Positions 33,285-42,547 of a DNA stretch of 54,726 bases are shown here, piece by piece (the first letter of the stretch is position 1; the number at the start of each line of letters is the position of its first letter). Source of the stretch: an uncultured Cyclobacteriaceae bacterium. GTDB lineage: Bacteria; Bacteroidota; Bacteroidia; Cytophagales; Cyclobacteriaceae. The notes beneath the pieces are model-generated. The model was not told the origin of the DNA and did no database searches. It worked only from the letters and a program-made list of their open reading frames with translations. The translations under genes and the position numbers were made by a program. Location of the stretch: the NCBI GenBank assembly GCA_947492745.1, contig CANLOE010000040.1:1-54726 (forward strand), in the 5' to 3' direction.

Positions 33285-34488
33285 AGCGTCTCCACATATC
33301 GACTTTTACCTCATCGGAATGGGCAATAACAGGTCTGTGTCCTTATCGGAAGAAGTATCGGCACTTGTTCGTGGGCATCGTGTATTCTCCGGAGGAGAAC
33401 GCCACCGTAGTTTGATAGGACACCTGCTGCCTCATGACCATGACTGGATTCCCATAAAAGGCAAAATGGAACGTGTGATGCATGCCTACGAACAGTATGA
33501 GAAATCCATTGTCATCTTTGTTTCGGGCGATCCTTTTTTCTATGGTTTTGGCAATACCCTACGGAGGCTCCTCCCCAAGGCCAAGCTCAAAGCCTATCCC
33601 CATTTTAACTGCCTTCAATTGCTCAGCCACCGCCTCCTTTTGGACTACTCGCAGTTATGCAGCGTGTCGCTCCATGGTCGGGATTGGTCGGGATTGGACG
33701 AAGCCCTGTTGATGGACCGGCCGCTTATCGGTGTATTGACGGATGCGGGCAAGTCCCCGAAGGCCATTGCTCTACGCCTATTGGACTATGGCCATGATAA
33801 CTACACCATGTACATCGGAGAAGAGCTGGAAGGGGAAAGGGAACAAATAAGCACTTTACCGCTCGAAGAGGCAGCACATTTCGAAAGCGCGGCCCTCAAC
33901 TGCATTATCCTAAAAAGGACCCTGTCCTACAAAAACAATATTGGTATCGAAGATGCTCACTTCTCCCATCTTCCCGGGAGACCGGGAATGATCACCAAAC
34001 GCCCTCTGCGCTTAGCAGCACTCTCGGCATTACAGCTTCACCGAGCCGGCACTTTCTGGGATATTGGTAGCTGCACGGGGTCGATGGCCATCGAAGCGAA
34101 AAGAATGTATCCCGGACTTCAAGTAACTGCCTTCGAAAAAAGAGAAGAATGCCGCCACCTACTTCAAGAAAACACGAAGAAATTCCGAACTCCCGGTATC
34201 TCCATCATTATCGCCGATGCATTTGATTTGAAGCTTGCGGACCTACAGAGGCCAGAGGCGATCTTCATTGGCGGTCATGGCAATCGTCTCGAAGCCATGA
34301 TGCTACTGATGAATACATACTTACAGCCCGGTGGCATACTGGTCATGAATACCGTAAAACCGAGCTCTGCGGACACCTTCGAACATAGTGCGCGACAATT
34401 GGGATTGCACTTGTCCGAAGCCATCACCATAAAGATCAACGACTATAATACTATACAACTGATGACGGCCCTAAAACCTATCCGATGA
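33262..34488 (+). CDS. cobL: CbiE-CbiT fusion (CobL-type precorrin-6Y/7 methyltransferase-decarboxylase)
   Basis: A 408-aa fusion. Residues ~13-220 are CbiE, the C5-methylase (FYLIGMGNNRSVSLSEEVSA, VIFVSGDPFFYGFGNTLRRL). Residues ~235-400 are CbiT, which methylates C15 and decarboxylates the C12 acetate: GRPGMITKRPLRLAALSAL, the SAM-binding FWDIGSCTGSMAIEAKRM and AIFIGGHGNRLEAMM. ATG 33262 lies inside bluB; no better start exists downstream before the CbiE core. It ends in an ATGA overlap with cbiG-cbiF. Confidence 0.93.
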   Translation: MNDSKVNEASPHIDFYLIGMGNNRSVSLSEEVSALVRGHRVFSGGERHRSLIGHLLPHDHDWIPIKGKMERVMHAYEQYEKSIVIFVSGDPFFYGFGNTLRRLLPKAKLKAYPHFNCLQLLSHRLLLDYSQLCSVSLHGRDWSGLDEALLMDRPLIGVLTDAGKSPKAIALRLLDYGHDNYTMYIGEELEGEREQISTLPLEEAAHFESAALNCIILKRTLSYKNNIGIEDAHFSHLPGRPGMITKRPLRLAALSALQLHRAGTFWDIGSCTGSMAIEAKRMYPGLQVTAFEKREECRHLLQENTKKFRTPGISIIIADAFDLKLADLQRPEAIFIGGHGNRLEAMMLLMNTYLQPGGILVMNTVKPSSADTFEHSARQLGLHLSEAITIKINDYNTIQLMTALKPIR

Positions 34489-36332
34489 AAAAAACGCTCC
34501 TTGTTGCCACTACCGACCGAGGCATAGACCTGGCCAAAAAATTGCAGAGGCAAGTCCCTCAATCCATCATAGTCACGACACGTGCGACCGAAGACGAAGG
34601 GCTGTCCACTGTGGACAGCCTATCGGATTTTCTGGACTCTTACTTTGATACAGCGGAAAGCATCGTGTTCATTACCGCGCTAGGGGTCTGCGTTCGCTTG
34701 ATAGCACCGCATTTGGAAGATAAGAAGAAAGACCCGCCCATCATCTGTATGGACGACCACGCCCGCTTTGTACAATCCGTAGTCGGAGGGCATCAGGGCG
34801 GTGCCAATATACTCGCTAAACGGGTAGCGGGCATTTTCGGTGCACAAGCGGTCCTGAGTACTTCCAGTGATCTTCAGGAAGTCTGGGCCTTGGACCTGCT
34901 GGACAAACGCTTTGGCTGGACCGCTGACTTCGGCGGAGATACCACTGCCATTATCGCCCGCTTCGTGAACAATGTTCCTACCGCCCTGTTGCTGGAAGTA
35001 AAGACGAAGGGTACGCAATTCCTAGAAAGTACAGCACCTGATTTTGTAGAGGTATTCTATAAACAAGAAGACATCGACGAGCATCGCTTCGATTTGCTGG
35101 TCGCGGTGAGCTATAGAATTGTGCAGAGCGATATCCCTACGGTGAGCTATTATCCTAAAGTACTCTCTCTGGGTACAGGGTGTTCGAAGGCACTTGATCC
35201 CGAACTGTTCCATCAAGTATTGACAAGAGAACTCCAAGAACAGGGCTTGTCCCCGAAGGCCATCAAAGCGTTCGGCTCTATCGATATCAAAGCCGAGCAA
35301 CAAGCTTATCTGGACTACAGTGCCAAAAACAACCTGCCTTTCAAGACCTATGGGAAAGAGGTGTTGGACAAAATCAGTGTCCCGAACCCGAGCGAAGTGG
35401 TCCGATCTAAAATTGGGGTCGATGGTGTTTCCGAATCCGTAGCACTGCAACTATCGGGAAATACGGAACTGGTAGTTGAAAAACAAAAAGTACGATTGGA
35501 CAATGGGCATAAGTTCACCTATGCCATTGCCCTGGACCCTGAAGTAGAGCGAAAGCCCTTTATAGCCTTGGTCGGTGCGGGCCCTGGGGAGGAAACACTG
35601 ATTTCCGTCAAGGGCAAACAATTACTGGAGCAGGCCGATTGTGTCCTGTATGCGGGCAGTCTGATCCCCGAAGAGATGACCTCATGGTGCAAGGAGACTG
35701 CCCTTGTGCTGAACTCCGCTACGATGACGCTGGAAGAACAAATCGAAGTCATGCAGTCACACTACGACAAGGGACATCATATCGTCCGGTTACATTCGGG
35801 CGACCCATCCATCTATGGGGCCATACAAGAGCAAATGACCCTGTTCGACGAAAGAGGAATGCGCTACTTCATTGTCCCTGGGATCTCTTCCTTTAACGCC
35901 GCTGCGGCCGTATTGAAGTCCGAGTTTACCATACCCGAGGTGGTCCAGACCATTATCATTACCCGTGGAGCCGGCAAGACACCACTGCCCGAAGCCGAAA
36001 AGCTGGAAGAAATGGCCAAACTACAGGCCACTCTCTGCCTTTTTCTAAGTGCAGGGATAGCCAAGAAAGTAGAAGGTCAATTATTACAACATTATGCCCC
36101 CGATACTCCCGTAGCAGTACTCTACCGACTGACCTGGAAGGATGAGGAAGTACATACGGGAGTCCTCAAAGACCTCGCAGCTATCGTCAAGGCCAGTAAA
36201 AAAACGAGGACGGTACTGATAATCGTGGGGCATGCTATTCATGCCCGCAAGAACAGGTCACAACTGTACAGTCCGGAATGGAAGCATATCTTCAGGACCC
36301 AGAAAAAATTCAAATTAAAAACAGAGGCATGA
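34485..36332 (+). CDS. CbiG-CbiF fusion (cobalt-precorrin-5A hydrolase and precorrin-4 C11-methyltransferase)
   Basis: A 615-aa fusion of two consecutive steps. Residues ~1-345 are CbiG, which opens the delta-lactone of cobalt-precorrin-5A and releases acetaldehyde: FITALGVCVRLIAPHLEDKK, FVQSVVGGHQGGANILAKRV, VLSLGTGCSKALD and AFGSIDIKAEQQ. Residues ~356-605 are CbiF/CobM: FIALVGAGPGEETLISVKGK, HIVRLHSGDPSIYGAIQEQM, YFIVPGISSFNAAAA and the Pro/Arg-rich end of the methylase. CbiF acts immediately before CbiG, so fusion could aid hand-off. CbiG marks the pathway as oxygen-independent. ATGA overlaps join it to both neighbours. Confidence 0.94.
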   Translation: MKKTLLVATTDRGIDLAKKLQRQVPQSIIVTTRATEDEGLSTVDSLSDFLDSYFDTAESIVFITALGVCVRLIAPHLEDKKKDPPIICMDDHARFVQSVVGGHQGGANILAKRVAGIFGAQAVLSTSSDLQEVWALDLLDKRFGWTADFGGDTTAIIARFVNNVPTALLLEVKTKGTQFLESTAPDFVEVFYKQEDIDEHRFDLLVAVSYRIVQSDIPTVSYYPKVLSLGTGCSKALDPELFHQVLTRELQEQGLSPKAIKAFGSIDIKAEQQAYLDYSAKNNLPFKTYGKEVLDKISVPNPSEVVRSKIGVDGVSESVALQLSGNTELVVEKQKVRLDNGHKFTYAIALDPEVERKPFIALVGAGPGEETLISVKGKQLLEQADCVLYAGSLIPEEMTSWCKETALVLNSATMTLEEQIEVMQSHYDKGHHIVRLHSGDPSIYGAIQEQMTLFDERGMRYFIVPGISSFNAAAAVLKSEFTIPEVVQTIIITRGAGKTPLPEAEKLEEMAKLQATLCLFLSAGIAKKVEGQLLQHYAPDTPVAVLYRLTWKDEEVHTGVLKDLAAIVKASKKTRTVLIIVGHAIHARKNRSQLYSPEWKHIFRTQKKFKLKTEA

Positions 36333-37090
36333 TTTTGGTATTTGGAGGGACCACCGAGGGGAAAATGGTAGCTGATACGCTCAATGCGCTGGGGCTGGCT
36401 TTCCTGTATGCCACGAAAACGACCGTGCCGGGTGTAGTACCCCATGAAGGGGGCTGTCTTTCCGGAGTACTGGATCAGGAGAAAATGCAGGCCCTGTACA
36501 CTCAAAAAGGCATCGACCTGATCATCGATGCGGCACATCCCTTTGCGGAAAACCTGCATAAAAACGTAGCGTCTTCCGTACAAGACAGCGGTATTCCCGT
36601 TATTCGCCTCGAAAGAGAGCGGGAACTACTTCCCTCACATCCCTTGATACAGGTTGTAAAGGACTATCCGGCGGCTATACAACAACTCCGGCAACTGGGC
36701 AACCCTGCTTTATTGGCACTGAGCGGCGTACAGTCCATTCCGAAATTAAGACCCTATTGGGAAGAATCCATGACCTATTTCAGGATATTGGACCGTCCCG
36801 AGTCCAAGGCCATTGCCCAGCAGCAGCAGTTCCCAAAAGAGCAACTCATCTTGAGCTTCCCCTCAGCAAGTCTGAAGGAGGAGGTCGCTCTTTATCAGCA
36901 GTTGAATATCGGTGCCGTACTGACCAAAGAAAGTGGCGGTAGTGGTCATCAGTCCCTAAAAATCCAAGCAGCCCTCATTGCCGAACTACCTATAGTGATT
37001 CTCCAAAGGCCTCTACTACCGTCTTTTGATCATCAGGTACACACTATAGCAGCGCTGCATCGGTTGCTCACTGAAACTTTGACAGCATGA
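36329..37090 (+). CDS. cbiJ: cobalt-precorrin-6A reductase (CbiJ/CobK)
   Basis: A 253-aa NAD(P)H-dependent reductase of the macrocycle. N-terminal MILVFGGTTEGKMVADTLNA, LIIDAAHPFAENLHKNV, VIRLERERELLPSHP and VLTKESGGSGHQSLKIQAAL are the family blocks. The frame is open to 36278, but ATG 36329 in an ATGA overlap gives the family start at residue 1. Confidence 0.93.
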   Translation: MILVFGGTTEGKMVADTLNALGLAFLYATKTTVPGVVPHEGGCLSGVLDQEKMQALYTQKGIDLIIDAAHPFAENLHKNVASSVQDSGIPVIRLERERELLPSHPLIQVVKDYPAAIQQLRQLGNPALLALSGVQSIPKLRPYWEESMTYFRILDRPESKAIAQQQQFPKEQLILSFPSASLKEEVALYQQLNIGAVLTKESGGSGHQSLKIQAALIAELPIVILQRPLLPSFDHQVHTIAALHRLLTETLTA

Positions 37091-38178
37091 GTCTTAGGCA
37101 AGTACCCAAAGGTCCCTTGCGGGAAGGCTTCACCACAGGCACCTCCGCTACAGCAGCAGCAAAAGCGGCACTGACCGCTCTGCTCGCACAAAAAATGCAG
37201 CAGCATGTCCAAGTGCACCTGCCCATCGGTCAAGTGCTGGACATCGATGTCCATACCTGTGCTTATGAGGAGGCTTGGGCCAAATGTACGGTCATCAAAG
37301 ATGCGGGTGATGACCCTGATGTGACCCATGGTGCGGAAATCGGCTGTGAGATAAGGCTCAGTCCTGATAAAGAAATCTATTTCAAAAGAGGAGAAGGCCT
37401 AGGCATCGTCACGCTACCGGGCCTGGAACTGAACGTAGGCGAAGCGGCCATCAATCCCGTACCTCGCCGGATGATGAAAAATGCCCTTGTCAAATTACTC
37501 CATGATTTTGATAGGGACTGCGGTGTTATCGCGACCGTATTCATCATCAATGGCGAGGCCATTGCCAAAAAAACACTCAACGAGCGGGTCGGAATCATGG
37601 AGGGACTGTCCATTCTCGGAACTACGGGTATCGTCAAACCCTACTCTGCGGCCTCTTATATCGCCAGTATCGTGCAGGGTATCGATGTGGCCGTGGCCAA
37701 TGGAGTACGCGAACTGGTCCTCAACTCAGGAGCCAGAAGCGAGAAATACCTCAAGGCCTATTTTCCAAGGCATAGCGAACAGGCCTTTATCCATTATGGT
37801 AACTGGATAGGAGAGACACTGATCAAAGTCAGGGACTCCCCCATTCGCAAGGTCTCCATCGGTATCATGTTGGGCAAGGCGGTGAAGCTGGCCGAGGGCC
37901 GGACCGACACCCACAGTTGTGTATCGTCATGGAACAAAGCTTTCATTCAAGGATTGGCACTAGCTTCGGGCCATACACAGGAAAGGGCAAACTTGATATT
38001 AGGATTAACCATGGCGGGCCGGCTCGTAGAGCTGTTCGCTTTTGAAGATACCGAACCGATATACCAAACCTTATTGGCACAGTGCTATAGGGTATGTAAA
38101 AACAAACTGGGCCGTACCGACCTGGACATCTACTTGGTCGGTAAAGAAGGGGAAATTATTCAACACAAAAAAACATGA
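37087..38178 (+). CDS. cbiD: cobalt-precorrin-5B C1-methyltransferase (CbiD)
   Basis: A 363-aa SAM-dependent methylase specific to the early-cobalt route. It opens GPLREGFTTGTSATAAAKAA, then KDAGDDPDVTHGAEIGCEI, GLGIVTLPGLELNVGEAAIN, GIMEGLSILGTTGIVKPYS and VLNSGARSEKYL, all in CbiD order. Start in an ATGA overlap with cbiJ, stop in another with the transporter gene. Confidence 0.95.
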   Translation: MSLRQVPKGPLREGFTTGTSATAAAKAALTALLAQKMQQHVQVHLPIGQVLDIDVHTCAYEEAWAKCTVIKDAGDDPDVTHGAEIGCEIRLSPDKEIYFKRGEGLGIVTLPGLELNVGEAAINPVPRRMMKNALVKLLHDFDRDCGVIATVFIINGEAIAKKTLNERVGIMEGLSILGTTGIVKPYSAASYIASIVQGIDVAVANGVRELVLNSGARSEKYLKAYFPRHSEQAFIHYGNWIGETLIKVRDSPIRKVSIGIMLGKAVKLAEGRTDTHSCVSSWNKAFIQGLALASGHTQERANLILGLTMAGRLVELFAFEDTEPIYQTLLAQCYRVCKNKLGRTDLDIYLVGKEGEIIQHKKT

Positions 38179-38888
38179 CTATTACCAACCTAATGAGACC
38201 GCTTCTGGCGGGTGTACTTCATTCTTTTGAACCTGACCATGTCACCGCTGTGTCGGTACTGGCTGCGGAAAAGGCCGCTACGCAGGCAAAGACCTCCTTT
38301 ACAACAGTGCTAAAGGCTTCGCAATGGGCCTTGGGCCATTCGGTCACTCTGCTCCTGTTCGGGAGTGCTGCCCTGCTGTTCAAGGCTTCGCTACAGCTAG
38401 TGGTCCAGGATATCTCTTGGTGGGCGGAAACCTCCCTCGGTCCCATCATGATATGGCTGGGGATAGTGGCCATTCGCCGCAACCACAAAATCAATCAACA
38501 ACTGAAGGATCATAAAACCATCGAAGAACATGATCATCTAGAGAGCAACCCGATTCATTTACATGGTAAATCAGGGGAGGAAATCGCCATGAACCCCATG
38601 AATAAATCTTTTTGGGTAGGCATGCTGCACGGGCTAGCAGGTACGGGGGGGGTACTTACCCCTGCGCTTATCATCAGTGCCGATACCTTTGCGGAATCCA
38701 TACTCATACTGGTCATCGAGTCCTTGGGAATAGTCATCGCCATGGGAGTCTATAGTTATTCGCTGATCTTTATGATGAGCCGCTTTTTGGAAAAACACCT
38801 GTCCTTTTTCAAAGTAATCAATGCACTAGCGGGACTCAGCGCCATCTTCTTCGGAGCCTACCTTCTCTTCCAACAATTAGCCGATTAA
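38175..38888 (+). CDS. NiCoT/NicO-like cobalt (nickel) transporter
   Basis: A 237-aa membrane protein with about six TM helices. The first helix carries HSFEPDHVTAV, an HX4DH motif that is the hallmark of Ni/Co transporters, and SQWALGHSVTLLLFGSAALL follows with a second His. A His-rich cytosolic loop (KTIEEHDHLESNPIHLHGKS, ~120-140) could bind metal. GMLHGLAGTGGVLTPALIIS matches UreH/NicO-type repeats. ATGA-coupled to cbiD, and two nt before the chelatase gene, which supports cobalt import for the pathway; efflux cannot be excluded. Confidence 0.8.
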   Translation: MTITNLMRPLLAGVLHSFEPDHVTAVSVLAAEKAATQAKTSFTTVLKASQWALGHSVTLLLFGSAALLFKASLQLVVQDISWWAETSLGPIMIWLGIVAIRRNHKINQQLKDHKTIEEHDHLESNPIHLHGKSGEEIAMNPMNKSFWVGMLHGLAGTGGVLTPALIISADTFAESILILVIESLGIVIAMGVYSYSLIFMMSRFLEKHLSFFKVINALAGLSAIFFGAYLLFQQLAD

Positions 38889-38890
38889 GT

Positions 38891-40567
38891 ATGTCCGGAA
38901 CAGCCATATACCCATTTCCTTTTACGGCCATCGTCGGTCAGGAAAACTTCAAAACAGCCCTGCTACTATCGCTGATCGATCCTTCGATGGGCGGGGTTCT
39001 GGCCGTGGGCGACCGAGGGGCAGGAAAAACTACCCTCATTCGTTCTCTGACCCAGTTAATGGCCATAGGCGGTGAAACATCGCCTTTCGTCAATCTGCCC
39101 ATCGGAGCTTCCGAAGACCGTTTACTGGGGCATGTAAACCTCGAAAAGCTGATCAATGAGAAACAAGAGCATGTCCGACAGGGTTTACTGGCAAGAGCGC
39201 ATGGAGGCATATTGTATGTCGATGAGATCAATCTATTGAACGATTACCTCATGGACACTTTACTGGACGCATCTGCTTCGGGCTATTATTACCTGGAGAG
39301 GGAAGGACTCTCGCGAAGGTTCGATAGTCGCTTTCTACTGATCGGTTCCATGAACCCCGAAGAAGGAGACCTCAGACCACAGTTACTGGACCGGTTCGGG
39401 TTCTGTGTGGAAGTAAAAGCATCCCTTTCGAAAGAAGAACGCGTGCAGATCATCGAAAACCGTATGTCTTTTGATGCAAACCCTGAAGTCTTTACAAAAG
39501 CTCATCAACAGGATATAAACCGACTGCAACAACAGGTAGCCCAGGCCAAAGTGGACCTGAACAAAGTAGCTATCCGTAAGGATAACCTAATGGACAGTGT
39601 CTCTATAGCACTGGAGCATCGTGTAGAAGGGATACGCGCTGATGTGCTGCTCATCAAAGCGGCCAGAGCATGGGCCGCACTCCAGGGTAGGCAAAAAATG
39701 GAAAAAGAAGACTTGGATAAAGTGGCTCCGCTGGTATTGCAACATCGCAGTAGAAAGAAACCTCCGGAAAAACAGTCAACTCCCCCAGAAACACAAACGT
39801 CCGAAGAATCCAAGCCAAACAAAGCTACGAATAAACCCGAGTATCCCGATATCAATGCGATTCTGCCCGAAACTTCTTTGCCCTTAGCGAAAATGGGCCA
39901 CACTTCGAAAAGAGGAAAGGATGATTTACCCGATATGGGGACCTTCAGAAAGGTCGATTATAAAACCACTGAAAAAAGTATCGATATCCGAAAAACAGTG
40001 CATCAGTACATCAGCACCGATAAATTTGAGATTCAAAAGAAATATACCAGCAGTAAAACAAGTCCGAAACTCATCTTCCTGATCGACTCCAGCGGCTCGA
40101 TGATGAAGGATAGGGCCATAGCCTATGCCAAAGGACTGATCCGCAAAACACTGGAAAAAGCGAGAAAAACAGAATTTGCCCTCGTGGCCATCCATCACTC
40201 CAAAGCGGAGCTATTACAGCCTTTTACAGCCAATGCCACAGCGATAATCCAGACCATGGAAGATATGCCCATAGGCGGTAAGACCAATATCATAGCGGCC
40301 ATAGCACCGATCAAACCATTACTGAAACCTCAAGAATACTCGAATACGCAGCTGATCATTCTTACCGATGGTCGCTTCAATGTGGGGAGCAGCACTGATG
40401 TGCTTGAGGAAAGCATAGCGCTATGCCGAAAAAACTGGCAGCACTACGGTCATTTGACGGTAGTGGACAGCGAGCAAGGAGTAGTGAAACTGGGGCTGGC
40501 CAAAACATTTGCTACGGGCATAGGAGCGGCATACCAACCCCTAAAAGCGATGCCCTATGTCGAATAA
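38891..40567 (+). CDS. ChlI/ChlD-type (BchI-BchD) AAA+ and VWA chelatase subunit
   Basis: A 558-aa fused motor/scaffold subunit of class-I metal chelatases. AAA+ part: Walker A VGDRGAGKTTLIRSL, LPIGASEDRLLGHVNLEKL, Walker B GGILYVDEINLLND, then GSMNPEEGDLRPQLLDRFG. A Pro/Lys-rich linker (~290-345) precedes a VWA domain with the MIDAS start IFLIDSSGSMMKDRAIAYAK and KTNIIAAI...ILTDGRFN. In photosynthetic organisms this drives Mg insertion; here there are no chlorophyll genes, and the natural partner is CobN 3.2 kb downstream, in place of CobS/CobT. It overlaps cbiA by 11 bp. Confidence 0.9.
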   Translation: MSGTAIYPFPFTAIVGQENFKTALLLSLIDPSMGGVLAVGDRGAGKTTLIRSLTQLMAIGGETSPFVNLPIGASEDRLLGHVNLEKLINEKQEHVRQGLLARAHGGILYVDEINLLNDYLMDTLLDASASGYYYLEREGLSRRFDSRFLLIGSMNPEEGDLRPQLLDRFGFCVEVKASLSKEERVQIIENRMSFDANPEVFTKAHQQDINRLQQQVAQAKVDLNKVAIRKDNLMDSVSIALEHRVEGIRADVLLIKAARAWAALQGRQKMEKEDLDKVAPLVLQHRSRKKPPEKQSTPPETQTSEESKPNKATNKPEYPDINAILPETSLPLAKMGHTSKRGKDDLPDMGTFRKVDYKTTEKSIDIRKTVHQYISTDKFEIQKKYTSSKTSPKLIFLIDSSGSMMKDRAIAYAKGLIRKTLEKARKTEFALVAIHHSKAELLQPFTANATAIIQTMEDMPIGGKTNIIAAIAPIKPLLKPQEYSNTQLIILTDGRFNVGSSTDVLEESIALCRKNWQHYGHLTVVDSEQGVVKLGLAKTFATGIGAAYQPLKAMPYVE

Positions 40568-41912
40568 ACCTCAGCCATCGAATACCAAGGGGCCGATGAA
40601 GTCTCAATTCATCATTGCGGCCCCTTCCAGTAATGCGGGAAAGACCAGCCTTACACTAGGCTTGCTCCGAGCCCTGCAAAAAAGAGGGTCGAGTGTACAA
40701 GCTTTCAAGTGCGGTCCCGATTATATCGACCCTAAGTTTCATCGGATTGCCTGTGCAACCCCTTCTCTCAATCTGGACCTGATCATGATGCCTATAGAGC
40801 ATTTGAAAAGTACCTATTCCCAATACGCAGGTATAGCGGAGGTATCAGTGATAGAAGGTGTTATGGGCCTGTTCGACGGTGCCATAAGAAGCGAGGGCAG
40901 TACGGCGGCGCTGTCCAAAACACTGGGTCTACCGATAATTCTAATCGTAGATGCCAAGGCTACGGCCTATTCCGTAGCGCCACTACTCTACGGCTTCAAA
41001 AACTTCGACCCCGAACTCCATTTGGCGGGAGTCATTTTCAACCGTGTCAATAGTGAAAGTCATTACCGTTTTTTGCAGGAAGCCTGTGAGGATGCCGGAC
41101 TACGCAGCTTTGGGCGTATTCCTTTTATCGAAGATGCCGGTATCCCTTCAAGACATCTTGGTCTCTCTCTGGAACATCTTCAATCGGCCGAAGAGGCCAT
41201 TGACAAGATAAGCCACTGCATAGAAGAGACGGTGCTATTGGATGATTTGCTGTGGGCTACCCGAAGTCCGTTACCTACGGCAAAACCCATCTTAACAACA
41301 ACACCTTCTCCCCCACTGAAGGTGGCCATTGCAAGGGATGAGGCTTTCGATTTCACCTATCTGCAAAACCTCAGGAGATTCGAACAACAGGGCGAAGTTA
41401 CTTTTTTCAGCCCCCTGGAAGATAAGCAAGTCCCAAAAGCAGATCTATTGTACCTGCCCGGTGGCTATCCGGAGCTGTATGCCGCACAGCTTTCACAAAA
41501 TAGTGCTATGCGCAGGGCTATTTCCGAGTTCATTGCCAATGGAGGGAAGACACTGGCCGAGTGCGGTGGGCTGATGTACTTGGGCGAACACCTAGAGGAC
41601 AAAGAAGGGAATACTTTCGAAATGGTCGGTGCACTTCCGCTGAGCACTTCCATGAAACCCATGAAACTGAACCTCGGATATCGAAAAATCGACTTGGAAG
41701 CAGGTACCCTGATGGGGCATGAGTTTCATTACTCTTCCTGCACTACCAAGGCTACGCTTGATACTATCGGGCGGGTAAGCAATATCCGAGGCATGGACGT
41801 AACAACAAAACTTTACCGACAAAACACGGTACTGGCCTCTTATATCCACCTCTACTTTGGTGACAATGACCAGTTTCGAACAATGATGAACTTATTATCA
41901 CTATCACTATGA
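40557..41912 (+). CDS. cbiA: cobyrinate a,c-diamide synthase (CbiA/CobB)
   Basis: A 451-aa glutamine amidotransferase that amidates the a and c side chains. P-loop FIIAAPSSNAGKTSLTLGLL (residues ~18-36), FKCGPDYIDPKFHRIACATP, VIEGVMGLFDG and the glutaminase core LPGGYPELYA with TLAECGGLMYLGE (nucleophile Cys), then GHEFHYSS. A short N-terminal extension precedes MKSQFIIAAPS; ATG 40557 is used because it overlaps the upstream gene as elsewhere in the operon. The stop overlaps the next start (ATGA). Confidence 0.94.
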   Translation: MSNKPQPSNTKGPMKSQFIIAAPSSNAGKTSLTLGLLRALQKRGSSVQAFKCGPDYIDPKFHRIACATPSLNLDLIMMPIEHLKSTYSQYAGIAEVSVIEGVMGLFDGAIRSEGSTAALSKTLGLPIILIVDAKATAYSVAPLLYGFKNFDPELHLAGVIFNRVNSESHYRFLQEACEDAGLRSFGRIPFIEDAGIPSRHLGLSLEHLQSAEEAIDKISHCIEETVLLDDLLWATRSPLPTAKPILTTTPSPPLKVAIARDEAFDFTYLQNLRRFEQQGEVTFFSPLEDKQVPKADLLYLPGGYPELYAAQLSQNSAMRRAISEFIANGGKTLAECGGLMYLGEHLEDKEGNTFEMVGALPLSTSMKPMKLNLGYRKIDLEAGTLMGHEFHYSSCTTKATLDTIGRVSNIRGMDVTTKLYRQNTVLASYIHLYFGDNDQFRTMMNLLSLSL

Positions 41913-42490
41913 AAATATACACCAGAAAAGGAGACACAGGGATGACGGGCGTCTTCGGGGGGAAAAGAGAATCGAAGGATTCTGCCCGTATCGAATGTAA
42001 TGGCGTTCTGGATGAAGCCAATTCCACTATAGGCCTGCTTCGGGTCAAATTGGGCGCGGAGCATGCCTGGCAAGAAGGGCTACATCGGATACAGAAAGAT
42101 ATGATGAACATGATGTCCCACTTGGCCCGTCCTTCGGACTCCAACAAGGCCAATCCCAACCCTCAACCCAAGGACGGAGCAGCGTTCTGCGAAGGGTGGA
42201 TCGATAGCCTGGAAAACGAAATGAGCAGTCCATCGGACTATTTCCTACTGCCCGGCGGCAATGAGGTATCCGCTCTGTGTCACGTGGCACGGACTCAAGT
42301 ACGTCGGGGAGAAAGACGGCTCATTACACTATTGCGCGAGGACCCTGATGCTGTACCCGAGTACATTGTTGCCTATATCAACCGCCTTTCGGACCTGCTC
42401 TTTACCATGGCCCGGGCAGAAATGGACCAACATGGTGTAGCAGAGGAAAAATGGAACCTGTTCCTCTATAAACGAAAGAAGAAAGCATAA
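41909..42490 (+). CDS. pduO: PduO-type cob(I)alamin adenosyltransferase
   Basis: A 193-aa enzyme that transfers adenosyl from ATP to cob(I)alamin or its precursor. N-terminal MKIYTRKGDTGMTGVFGGKR is the ATP-binding signature, followed by ARIECNGVLDEANSTIGLLR, YFLLPGGNEVSALCHVARTQ, RRGERR and YINRLSDLLFTMARAE with the conserved Asn and Asp. PduO type, unrelated in fold to CobA/BtuR. Coupled to cbiA by ATGA. Confidence 0.94.
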   Translation: MKIYTRKGDTGMTGVFGGKRESKDSARIECNGVLDEANSTIGLLRVKLGAEHAWQEGLHRIQKDMMNMMSHLARPSDSNKANPNPQPKDGAAFCEGWIDSLENEMSSPSDYFLLPGGNEVSALCHVARTQVRRGERRLITLLREDPDAVPEYIVAYINRLSDLLFTMARAEMDQHGVAEEKWNLFLYKRKKKA

Positions 42491-42547
42491 AAAAGCATAA
42501 AGCATACAGAAGAACATCAAAGAACAAACGAAACAAAAACAAGTATA

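Noticed and set aside
38891-40567. Magnesium chelatase for chlorophyll synthesis
   Set aside because: No chlorophyll genes are present, and the neighbours are all cobalamin genes with CobN downstream.
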